A stretch of 6,921 nucleotides of DNA from Myxococcales bacterium (GTDB lineage: Bacteria; Myxococcota_A; Polyangia; Polyangiales; Polyangiaceae): contig JAAFHJ010000262.1 of assembly GCA_013298325.1 (NCBI GenBank), forward strand, positions 1 through 6,921, written 5' to 3'. Made by a program: the position numbers and the translations under genes. Positions 1 through 5,781 of this stretch are shown here, piece by piece. How positions within the stretch are numbered: the stretch's first letter is position 1; each line of letters opens with the position of its first letter. Below the pieces are notes generated by a model. It did no database searches and was not told where the DNA came from. It saw only the letters and a program-made list of their open reading frames with translations.

Positions 1-24
1 GCGGGGGATACCGGCTGGCAGTGA
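1..24 (+). CDS. Possible last codons of an upstream gene
   Basis: Reading from base 1, the first frame gives AGDTGWQ and then TGA at 22-24. Most third codon positions are G or C, as in the real genes here. A strong hairpin with a T-rich tail follows 17 bases after the stop, as expected behind the end of a rightward gene. Seven codons cannot identify a product, and the frame could be open by chance. This is a weak call that depends on the adjacent terminator. Confidence 0.22.
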   Translation, partial: AGDTGWQ

Positions 25-41
25 GCGGTCGGCGCGAAAGC

Positions 42-78
42 AAAGGCCCGAATCTTTCCTAGATTCGGGCCTTTTTCT
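42..78. terminator. Intrinsic terminator, strong on + and possibly bidirectional
   Basis: A perfect 14-bp stem (42-55 pairing with 61-74) encloses a 5-base loop (56-60). On the + strand it runs into TTTTTCTTTT, a classic Rho-independent signal. On the - strand the stem is followed by a shorter T-containing stretch (TTTGCTTT), so it may also end the leftward gene whose stop codon is at 98-100. The stronger T-tract faces right, which implies a rightward gene to the left of the window. Confidence 0.85.
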
Positions 79-97
79 TTTGCGATTCCCAAACGTC

Positions 98-1507
98 TCA
101 ACCAGGGATTCGCCCCCGCTCCTCGACTTCGACGAGCCCGTGGGGGGAGAGGACGACGTCGAAGACCGGGAGCCCCTTCGCGATGCGGCCGAGGGTCGCT
201 TTGAGTTGGAGGCGGGCGAGGTGCTCCATCTCAATTTGGAGGTCGAGGGGGCTCGGCGGCCGCGGGAAGATGTCGCGCTGGATGACGAGGAAGTCGGCGA
301 GCTGGCGCCGCAGGTAGGATGCGACTTGGGGATGGTTCACGAAGGCCTGCACGCTCCCGACCGAGGGGGAAACGAGCGGGATCATCGAGAAGGACTTCAC
401 ATCCATCTCGAGGCGGATGTTGAGGACGGCCGCCTCGCCGTGGGAGCCACCCAGCGGCACGTAGTCGGTGTGGGCGTCGTCGGCCCAACGGGTGCGGAAG
501 AAGGCTCGTAGAAGTGCTTGCGAAAGCTCCTTTCGAACGCCGTACTCTTCCCCATTGAGGAGCGCATTTTTAATGTGCCCGCAGCCGATATGATTCGGGT
601 CGCTCGCGATGCCGAGGAGCGTGTGATGGAGTTCGGCCGGCGGACGCCCCCAGAAGCTGCGCCATTCGGTCTGCGAGGAGAAGCCGGCGGTCGCCGCCTT
701 GGCGCGCGGGTCGGCCTGGACGGCGGCGTTGGCGTGGTCGGCGGCGTGGGTGTCGGTGTGGAGGTAGAAGTCGCCGAAGACGTCAATCCGTCGAGAAAGC
801 AGTGTTTTTAGCTGGTCTTCCCGGAGCGGTTTTCCGGTGAGGTGCTCGAGGGCGGAAAGCGCGAGGAGGAACTCGCCGGCGTCGCCGCCCGGGGTGCCGA
901 TGAGGCCGCTGTCGTCGCGGCCGTCGACGCAGGAGACGTGGCTGTGGACGAGGAGGGCGGCGAGCTTGATCCAGCGCACCGTGAGCGGGTCGCCGACGTG
1001 CTGCTCGACGTCGCTCTTCGTCAGGTAGCGGGCGCCGCTGTTCTGGACCCGCGACTTCAAATCCCGGAGGACCCCTTCCCGCTCCAGGATCCCCTGCTCG
1101 CGGATCGTCGCGTAGCCGAGGTCGCGCCAGGCGACAATGCCGCCGAGCATCGCCGCAACACGTTTAAATCCAAGCGCTTCCAGCGCACGCGTCGCTTCGA
1201 CCGCCCGCTCGCTGCCCCGCGAGATCACGACGATCGGGTCGCCCGGTTGGAGCTGGGCGGCAGCGTCCGACAGGCGCCGCGTCGGCACCCAATCGGAGCC
1301 GGGGACGTGCCCGAGCGGCCCAACGAGTTCGTCGGCGTCACGCACGTCCAGCAGACGGACGCGGCGCCCCTGTTGGACGACGAAGTCGGGTTTGACCAGG
1401 GAGACACCGAAGGCCGATCGGCGGGCGTTCTCGTCCCAGTTTAGCTGAAAGAGTCGCTCGTCCTCATTCGGGAGGGATTCGCCTTCGTGATGCGTCGTTG
1501 CAGACAT
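98..1507 (-). CDS. Rhodanese-like domain fused to a beta-carbonic-anhydrase-like domain
   Basis: This 469-residue protein has no signal peptide, so it is probably cytoplasmic. Residues ~22-135 form a rhodanese-like domain: LLDVRDADE (52-60), GHVPG (66-70), and a closing LGGIVAW (121-127). The active-site loop, normally C-R-x-G-x-R, reads S-R-G-S-E-R (96-101), so the sulfur-carrying Cys is replaced by Ser and sulfurtransferase activity is unlikely. After a linker, residues ~165-469 contain CVDGRD (C193, D195, R197) and HIGCGH (H306, C309), which match the C-x-D-x-R and H-x-x-C-G zinc and Asp/Arg motifs of beta-class carbonic anhydrases. A further His-rich motif HTDTH (250-254) lies at the spacing where a typical beta-CA has its zinc His. 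The GTPGGDAGE stretch (204-212) follows the first motif, as the glycine-rich segment does in beta-CAs. The domain is larger than a standard beta-CA and may be nearer the diatom cadmium-type or LCIB-like relatives. The family assignment is from motifs only. The start ATG (1505-1507) overlaps the longest possible start of the divergent channel gene, and no clear Shine-Dalgarno precedes it. Confidence 0.85.
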   Translation of the reverse strand: MSATTHHEGESLPNEDERLFQLNWDENARRSAFGVSLVKPDFVVQQGRRVRLLDVRDADELVGPLGHVPGSDWVPTRRLSDAAAQLQPGDPIVVISRGSERAVEATRALEALGFKRVAAMLGGIVAWRDLGYATIREQGILEREGVLRDLKSRVQNSGARYLTKSDVEQHVGDPLTVRWIKLAALLVHSHVSCVDGRDDSGLIGTPGGDAGEFLLALSALEHLTGKPLREDQLKTLLSRRIDVFGDFYLHTDTHAADHANAAVQADPRAKAATAGFSSQTEWRSFWGRPPAELHHTLLGIASDPNHIGCGHIKNALLNGEEYGVRKELSQALLRAFFRTRWADDAHTDYVPLGGSHGEAAVLNIRLEMDVKSFSMIPLVSPSVGSVQAFVNHPQVASYLRRQLADFLVIQRDIFPRPPSPLDLQIEMEHLARLQLKATLGRIAKGLPVFDVVLSPHGLVEVEERGRIPG

Positions 1508-1514
1508 GACGGCC

Positions 1515-1520
1515 GTTATA
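1515..1520 (-). promoter_or_regulatory. Weak candidate -10 box for the leftward gene
   Basis: Read leftwards, bases 1520-1515 are TATAAC, one mismatch from the consensus -10. They lie 7 bases before the start codon at 1507, so transcription would begin at or next to the ATG and give a leaderless or nearly leaderless mRNA. This fits the lack of a Shine-Dalgarno. No convincing -35 is seen at the usual distance, so the call is tentative. Confidence 0.25.
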
Positions 1521-1598
1521 CCCGAGTCCCACGTGGAGGGGGCTCTTTCAGACAGGTATTCGAAGTGGCCAGAAGTTCCTGCGCAAATTCAAAGGTCC

Positions 1599-1604
1599 TA
1601 TAAT
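1599..1604 (+). promoter_or_regulatory. Candidate -10 box (TATAAT) for the channel gene
   Basis: A perfect TATAAT sits in a locally AT-richer stretch of otherwise GC-rich sequence. Transcription would start near 1610, leaving a leader of roughly 35 bases before the GTG at 1647. The -35 position about 17 bases upstream (around 1576-1581, TTCCTG) is a poor match, so an activator or another sigma factor may be involved. The box lies inside the longest ORF extension of the channel gene (from 1506), which argues that the extension is not translated. Confidence 0.42.
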
Positions 1605-1646
1605 CGCTTGACTGAAATTTTGGAAGTTCGATACCCTGCGCCCCCC

Positions 1647-2621
1647 GTGCTTCTCCCCTCCCGCCGACTATTTGCCTCGATCGTCGCCACCTTCTCATTT
1701 TTATTCGCTGTATTTGCGCACAGTACCGCCTACGCGGAGGCGCCTCCCCAGCAGACGACGGTCGGCGTTTACGTGGAGCAGGTCTCCGCGATCGACCTCA
1801 AGGCGAACACGTTTACCGTCGACTTCTGGGTCTGGTTTCGCTCAAGCGGCCGCTCAATGTCGCCGATCGAGAGCTTTGAGATCATCGAGGGGCGGGTCAA
1901 TTCGAAGTCGAACATCATCAAGAAGAAGCTCCCCGACGGCCAGGACTATGCCGCCGCGCGCATCAACGCGACGATCCATCGTCAGTGGGATCTTCACCGT
2001 TATCCCTTCGACGATCATACCCTGGAGATCGCGATAGAAGATGCCGACCTCGACGTCGGTCATAGCGTCTTCGTCGCCGACGGCAGTGGCCAAGGCCTCG
2101 ATCCCGACGTCGCCGTTTCCGGCTGGGACATCACCGGCTTCCGCTCGTCGGTGACCGATCACTTGTACCATTCGAACTACGGCGACACATCGCTCACGCT
2201 CGGCACCGAGACCCGGTACAGCCGCTATGTCGTCGACGTTGACGCAAAACGCCGCGGAATTGCGCGCTTTTTCAAGGTCGTCTTCGCCCTCCTCGTCTCC
2301 GTATTCGTCTCCTGGTGCGCGTTCTTCATCCGCCCGAAGGATGCGAGCCCACGCGTCTCCGTCTCCGTCGGCGCCCTCTTTGCCGGGGCGGCCGGCACGA
2401 TCGCGATCAACAACGCACTCCCCGACATCAACTACCCGACGCTCACCGACAAGACGATCTACCTCTGCCTCGGGATGATCCTCCTCTCCCTCTTCGGGAC
2501 GGTCATCTCGCTTTCGCTCCACTACTTGGGTCGCGAAGCCGACCATCGGCGCATCGACAAAGCGGGTGCCATCGCATTCCCGCTGCTGTTTGCGGTGCTC
2601 CTCCTGATGGTCGTCCGATGA
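1647..2621 (+). CDS. Prokaryotic pentameric ligand-gated ion channel (GLIC/ELIC family)
   Basis: This is a membrane channel subunit expected to assemble as a homopentamer with a periplasmic ligand-binding domain. From the GTG at 1647 the protein has 324 residues, close to GLIC. Residues 1-30 form a signal peptide ending in AYA. The ligand-binding beta-sandwich follows (~31-200), with HRYPFDDHTLEIAIED (117-132), the Pro-loop signature of prokaryotic members. There are no Cys in this domain, so no Cys-loop. M1 is ~205-228 (ending SWCAFF), M2 ~236-256, the M2-M3 loop contains NNALPDINYPTLTDK, M3 is ~269-293 and M4 ~307-324 (AIAFPLLF, like the GLIC M4). The open frame extends back to an ATG at 1506, but that would put 47 unrelated residues before the signal peptide and would overlap the start codon of the divergent gene, so the GTG is preferred. 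No clear Shine-Dalgarno is seen at either start. The family call is firm. The ligand, selectivity and exact start are not determined. Confidence 0.9.
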   Translation: MLLPSRRLFASIVATFSFLFAVFAHSTAYAEAPPQQTTVGVYVEQVSAIDLKANTFTVDFWVWFRSSGRSMSPIESFEIIEGRVNSKSNIIKKKLPDGQDYAAARINATIHRQWDLHRYPFDDHTLEIAIEDADLDVGHSVFVADGSGQGLDPDVAVSGWDITGFRSSVTDHLYHSNYGDTSLTLGTETRYSRYVVDVDAKRRGIARFFKVVFALLVSVFVSWCAFFIRPKDASPRVSVSVGALFAGAAGTIAINNALPDINYPTLTDKTIYLCLGMILLSLFGTVISLSLHYLGREADHRRIDKAGAIAFPLLFAVLLLMVVR

Positions 2622-2690
2622 GATTGGCGCGTATTTCGCCCTCCCGCATCCCCGACCCCGGCTGGCCAAAGTTCTAGTGGTAGCGCCCCA
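2622..2690. other. Convergent intergenic gap without a clear terminator
   Basis: These 69 bases separate the ends of the channel gene and the leftward Cys-rich lipoprotein gene. Only a short GGCG/CGCC inverted repeat around 2628-2645 is visible, with no T-run on either strand. Termination may be Rho-dependent, or transcripts may run through antisense to the opposing gene. Confidence 0.4.
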
Positions 2691-3623
2691 TCAAAGGAGT
2701 GTGTCGCAGATATTCCGGGTCGGAATGTCGGGATCTGCGACGCAGGAATAGTTCTTCGGGCAGGTGCCACGGCAGGCTTTTTCGCCGAGGCCACACCCCT
2801 GAGCCACGAAACCGCAAGTCACCGGGCAGGCGTTCGGGCGGCACTCGGCGCCGCCAAAACAAACGGTGCCCGCAGTGACCGGCGCACAGGCGAACGTCCC
2901 CCCGCAGCCGTCGGGCACCGTCTGGCAGGGCTTGCCGGCACAGGCGGTCGCTTGGGCGATTTTCGTGCAACCACAAATATTTGCAGCACCGCCGCCGCCG
3001 CACGAATCGGGGAGTTTGCACCCGCCACAGTCCCACGTACCGCCGCAGCCGTCCGGAAGCGCCGCGCACTTCCCCGCGCAGACGGTCGCCTGAGGCGTCT
3101 TCGTGCAGCCGCAGACATTGGCGACGCCCCCACCGCCACACTTGTTCACGCCGCTACAAAGTCCGCAGTCGAGGTTCTGTCCACAATTGTTGGGGATGGT
3201 GCCGCAGTTCTTCCCAAGATCGGTGCAGGAACTGCAATTGGGGGCTCGCGCTTTGCAGGCAAAATTATTGTTGGAAAAGATGCAGTCTTCGTTGGAGGCG
3301 CAGCTCCCACAGGAGAGGGTTTCTCCACAGCCGTTCGGCGCGTTTCCACATTTGTTCGTGCCGCATACAGCCGCTGCCGATTTCGGAACGCAGGTCGGCC
3401 CTCCATCGGTCACGTTCCCAGCGTCACGAGGCTCCACGAACGCATCGATGGCGCCAGCGTCACTCGCAGGCTGACCACCGCCATCGAGGCCGGTGGTCGC
3501 GTCGGTGCGTTCCTCGTAAACAACCGACGTTTCCTCAAGGCCAAGGACGGCGGCGCAGCCCCCAAGCACCGGTGCTAGCGGCAGGGCGGAGAGGAGCAGG
3601 CGGCGAAATAGCGCTGTTTTCAT
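2691..3623 (-). CDS. Cys-rich repeat lipoprotein, downstream paralogue
   Basis: This 310-residue protein is predicted to be an exported lipoprotein. A basic n-region and hydrophobic stretch end in the lipobox VLGGC (Cys23), followed by GLEE. A low-complexity linker rich in Asp, Ala and Gly (~38-75) follows. Residues ~78-310 hold 38 Cys in four imperfect units of about 43-48 residues built on the pattern C-x-x-x-x-C-G-x-x-P-[ND]-x-C-G-x(4)-C-G-x-C, often followed by CGGGGxANxCGC. A shorter tail carries GFVAQGCGLGE. The even number of Cys would allow 19 disulfides, fitting an extracytoplasmic, disulfide-stiffened surface protein. The start overlaps the TGA of the upstream paralogue (ATGA, 3620-3623), with GGGA 9 bases upstream as a ribosome site, so translation is probably coupled. 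I recognise no specific function. Similar Cys-rich repeat lipoproteins are common in myxobacteria, and roles in adhesion or the cell surface are guesses. Confidence 0.9.
   Translation of the reverse strand: MKTALFRRLLLSALPLAPVLGGCAAVLGLEETSVVYEERTDATTGLDGGGQPASDAGAIDAFVEPRDAGNVTDGGPTCVPKSAAAVCGTNKCGNAPNGCGETLSCGSCASNEDCIFSNNNFACKARAPNCSSCTDLGKNCGTIPNNCGQNLDCGLCSGVNKCGGGGVANVCGCTKTPQATVCAGKCAALPDGCGGTWDCGGCKLPDSCGGGGAANICGCTKIAQATACAGKPCQTVPDGCGGTFACAPVTAGTVCFGGAECRPNACPVTCGFVAQGCGLGEKACRGTCPKNYSCVADPDIPTRNICDTLL
2886..3365 (-). repeat. Cys-rich repeat array in the downstream paralogue
   Basis: Residues 87-246 hold four degenerate units starting near residues 87, 137, 181 and 227. Units 2 and 3 are the most alike, sharing C-G/A-x-x-P-[ND]-x-C-G, DCG-x-C, CGGGGxANxCGCTK and QAT. 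Unit 1 has a different second half (EDCIFSNNNFAC). Unit 4 loses the CGGGG segment and merges into the C-terminal tail. Confidence 0.75.
3620..3623 (-). promoter_or_regulatory. ATGA stop/start overlap, translational coupling
   Basis: The TGA of the upstream lipoprotein gene (3622-3620) shares bases with the ATG of the downstream paralogue (3623-3621). This 4-base overlap is the typical arrangement for re-initiation by the same ribosome. It implies one mRNA and roughly matched synthesis of the two proteins. Confidence 0.8.
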
Positions 3624-4543
3624 TGAACATTCCCAATCACGCAGCGGTTTCGTGTCGCCGTATAGACGTCACAGATGCGGCCGACGGGGCACGTCCCGTC
3701 GCAGGGAATTTCACCGAGCCCGCACCCTTGATCGACGAAGCCACAGACGGTCCCGCATTTCGCCGGCGAGCACTCGACGCCGTTGAAGCAAACGTTGGTG
3801 CCGGTCGCCGGGCACGCATAGCTCTTTCCGCAATTGTTGGGGGCCGTCTGGCACGCTTTCCCAGCACATGCGGCGGCGATCGGCGTAGGTGAGCAGCCAC
3901 ACACATTCGAAATTCCCGCCCCACCGCAGGTCGACGGCGCCGTGCATCCGCCACAGTCCCAAGTGCTGCCGCAGCCATCGGAGATGGCGCCACACTTCCC
4001 GGCGCAGGCGTTTGCCTGAGGAATTTTCGTGCAACCACAAACATTTGCGGCACCACCGCCGCCGCAGCTGTTCGGGAGCTTGCAGAGGCCGCAGTCGAGG
4101 TTCTGCCCGCAGTTGTTGGCGACCGTTCCGCAGTTTTTTGCGAGGTCGGTGCAAGAATTACAATTGGGGGCCCGCGTTTTGCACGCAAAGGTATTGTTCG
4201 AAAAGACGCAATCTTCCGTCGGCGCACACGCCCCACACGAGACGGTTCCGTTGCATCCGTCGGGGGCGTTTCCACATTTGTTTGCGCCGCACGCGACCGC
4301 CGCCGCCGCCGGAACACAGCCAGGTCCGCCATCGCCACTTGGCGGTGCGGCATCCCCGGGGGCCCCGTCGGCCACCGGCGCCGAGGCCTCCGCCGGCGGG
4401 ACGGCACCGTCCGGGCTCGGTGTCGTCGCGTCGGCGCTTTCCAGCGTCGCGGAGGACTCCTCGATGCCGATAAGGGCGCCGCACGCGGTGAAGGCGAGCG
4501 CAGGCAAGAGGACGAGCATCGGACGCAAAATCTTCGTTCTCAT
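3620..4543 (-). CDS. Cys-rich repeat lipoprotein, upstream paralogue
   Basis: This 307-residue protein is predicted to be an exported lipoprotein. The signal sequence ends in LAFTAC (Cys21), followed by GALIGIEE, then a Pro/Ala/Asp/Gly-rich linker (~38-75). The Cys-rich region (~76-301) has 38 Cys, all matching in order those of the downstream paralogue. Near-identical blocks include KCGNAPDGC (89-97), APNCNSCTDL (125-134) and NNCGQNLDCGLC (143-154). The open frame extends upstream to 4789, but the added 82 residues lie antisense to the divergent lipoprotein gene and have no signal sequence. The ATG at 4543 gives a proper export signal and is preceded by GGGGA (4554-4550) at 6 bases, so it is the chosen start. 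It is the first gene of a two-gene operon, with its promoter presumably within 4544-4650. The specific function is unknown. Confidence 0.9.
   Translation of the reverse strand: MRTKILRPMLVLLPALAFTACGALIGIEESSATLESADATTPSPDGAVPPAEASAPVADGAPGDAAPPSGDGGPGCVPAAAAVACGANKCGNAPDGCNGTVSCGACAPTEDCVFSNNTFACKTRAPNCNSCTDLAKNCGTVANNCGQNLDCGLCKLPNSCGGGGAANVCGCTKIPQANACAGKCGAISDGCGSTWDCGGCTAPSTCGGAGISNVCGCSPTPIAAACAGKACQTAPNNCGKSYACPATGTNVCFNGVECSPAKCGTVCGFVDQGCGLGEIPCDGTCPVGRICDVYTATRNRCVIGNVQ
3812..4291 (-). repeat. Cys-rich repeat array in the upstream paralogue
   Basis: Residues 85-244 hold four degenerate units laid out as in the downstream gene. The segment joining units 2 and 3 (KLPNSCGGGGAANVCGCTK, residues 155-173) resembles the unit 3-4 junction of the other gene more than its positional counterpart. 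Unit 3 is more diverged here (CGGAGISNVCGCSPTP). Confidence 0.75.
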
Positions 4544-4650
4544 GGTTTTTCCCCGATTCGCAGCTTCCTGCAAGACTGTCGCACTTTTCCCGCGATTGCC
4601 GCAAAAATGTCCCATTCCCAGGCAGGCGATCTCCGGGCACGGTTGCCGCC
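4544..4650. promoter_or_regulatory. Divergent intergenic region between two lipoprotein operons
   Basis: These 107 bases must hold the promoters of both the leftward Cys-rich lipoprotein operon and the rightward lipoprotein gene. On the - strand the only clear element is the ribosome site GGGGA at 4554-4550. On the + strand there is no strong Shine-Dalgarno before the ATG at 4651. No convincing sigma-70 hexamers are seen. A GG-GC pair resembling a sigma-54 site is one base too short. Confidence 0.45.
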
Positions 4651-5760
4651 ATGAAGCAGCCCCCCCGCGCGCTCCCCCTGCTCCCCCTTGTGCTCGCCGT
4701 CGCCTGCGGTGGTCAACCGGCGGCCCCTCCTCCGCGGACAGCCCCGCCGCCGCCGGCGCCGCAGGCGAGTGCGCCCCCCGCACCGCCAAAGGCGGTCACC
4801 GCCGGGCGCGTCGCGGTCGTCGAGCCGCCGTCTCGAATCGCTTGTCGTTTTGAACACACGGGTCCCCTTCCCGGCACCTGGAAGCTCCGACTGAACCCCT
4901 CATCGGGGGCGCCCCCCTACGCGTCGATCGCCGCTGCAAAGCGCGCATCGGTCGCCTTCCCCGTCGGCCCTTTTGCAAGTGCTTTCGTGAAGATCGGCGT
5001 CGGTCCGGCGACTGTGGAGGGATGGATCGACGCGGCCGACGCCCCCCTCTACCCGCAGAAGGCGGAAGTCCTCGGTGGTGGGGTCATCCCGATGGGGGAG
5101 AGCGCGGTGACCGTCCTTGATGGTGCTGTCGACAGCGTCCACTTCCGGGCTTCTCTCGATGAGCACGCGAACCTTTCCCCCATTGAGAGTACGCTCCCGT
5201 GCGCCTATTTCGGAACAACGCCCGGGGCATTTGATGCCACGAGCGCTCTCCCCGCCGGCCAAAGAAGTCGCGTTGCGGTGCGCATCGGACCGCGGCCACT
5301 CTACAAAGAAGCGACCGGCGAAGCGACCCTCGGCACGCTCGTCGGCGACACCGCAGCCCCCTACGCATTTTCGGTCGGCGCGAGCGCATCCCGCACGCTG
5401 GTGGCATGGCCGGCCGGACCGTCGCTCGTGTTTGGCTACATGGAACGGAAGGACGTCGCCCTCGGGACGGAGACGAAGACCGACGTGGCGGTGGGGCAGA
5501 AGCCGGCGATCAAAGCGCCCCCGCATCGGGAAACTGGCGTGGCGACCTTTCGTGAAGTCCGTTGCACGGAAGACCTCCCACTTGTCGCGGAGGTGGACGG
5601 AAACAAACGGGAAATCGGGGCCATCTCCACCGGGGAACTTTTTCAAGCAGGCCCCGACGTGAACGGCTTTAGCCTCGTCGCCTTTCCGAGCTCGGACTTG
5701 CTCACGAGCGACGCCGGCAAGCTCCTCGTCGCCACGACGAACCTTGCATCCTGCAAGTAA
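4651..5760 (+). CDS. Pro/Ala-rich predicted lipoprotein of unknown function
   Basis: This 369-residue protein is predicted to be exported and lipid-anchored: a basic n-region, a hydrophobic core and VLAVAC (Cys19), followed by GG. A Pro/Ala-rich linker (~22-60) would span the cell-wall layer. The remaining ~300 residues look like a beta-rich globular part with four Cys (65, 184, 305, 368), enough for two disulfides. Two stretches read loosely like SH3-type modules: one from PLYPQKAEV (132-140) through VIPMGESAVTVLDG (145-158), another from PLYKEATGEA (217-226) to AWPAGPSLVFGY (252-263). This is a weak, by-eye resemblance. I do not recognise the family. It diverges from the Cys-rich lipoprotein operon and converges on secA, with a shared terminator after its stop. 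Codon use matches its neighbours. Confidence 0.85.
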   Translation: MKQPPRALPLLPLVLAVACGGQPAAPPPRTAPPPPAPQASAPPAPPKAVTAGRVAVVEPPSRIACRFEHTGPLPGTWKLRLNPSSGAPPYASIAAAKRASVAFPVGPFASAFVKIGVGPATVEGWIDAADAPLYPQKAEVLGGGVIPMGESAVTVLDGAVDSVHFRASLDEHANLSPIESTLPCAYFGTTPGAFDATSALPAGQRSRVAVRIGPRPLYKEATGEATLGTLVGDTAAPYAFSVGASASRTLVAWPAGPSLVFGYMERKDVALGTETKTDVAVGQKPAIKAPPHRETGVATFREVRCTEDLPLVAEVDGNKREIGAISTGELFQAGPDVNGFSLVAFPSSDLLTSDAGKLLVATTNLASCK

Positions 5761-5781
5761 TCGTCTCGGCACGCTTGCCAC

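Noticed and set aside
842..1444. Long + strand open frame opposite the rhodanese/CA-like gene (200 codons)
   Set aside because: It lies wholly antisense to a gene with clear domain motifs, and its composition (Val/Ala/Asp/Arg-rich) is typical of a high-GC shadow.
1854..2669. 271-codon - strand open frame opposite the channel gene
   Set aside because: It is antisense to a well-supported pLGIC. Its Glu/Asp/Gly/Arg-rich composition and lack of recognisable motifs mark it as a shadow.
2981..3892. 303-codon + strand open frame across both Cys-rich genes
   Set aside because: Its translation is Arg/Ser/Cys/His-rich low complexity that mirrors the Cys-rich repeats on the other strand and spans the junction of the two real genes.
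2886..4291. Regularly spaced similar segments that could suggest a CRISPR array
   Set aside because: The repeats are imperfect, about 130 bases long, in frame, and encode the Cys-rich protein units. There are no short identical repeats with unique spacers.
4590..4625. Possible sigma-54 promoter on the - strand (TGGGACATTTTTGC)
   Set aside because: The GG and GC elements are separated by 9 bases; sigma-54 sites need 10, and the bases next to GG do not fit well.
4544..4789. Upstream extension of the Cys-rich lipoprotein ORF by 82 codons
   Set aside because: The extension lies antisense to the start of the divergent lipoprotein gene, has no export signal and is Arg/Ala/Gly-rich in the way of shadow frames. 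The ATG at 4543 has a signal peptide and a ribosome site.
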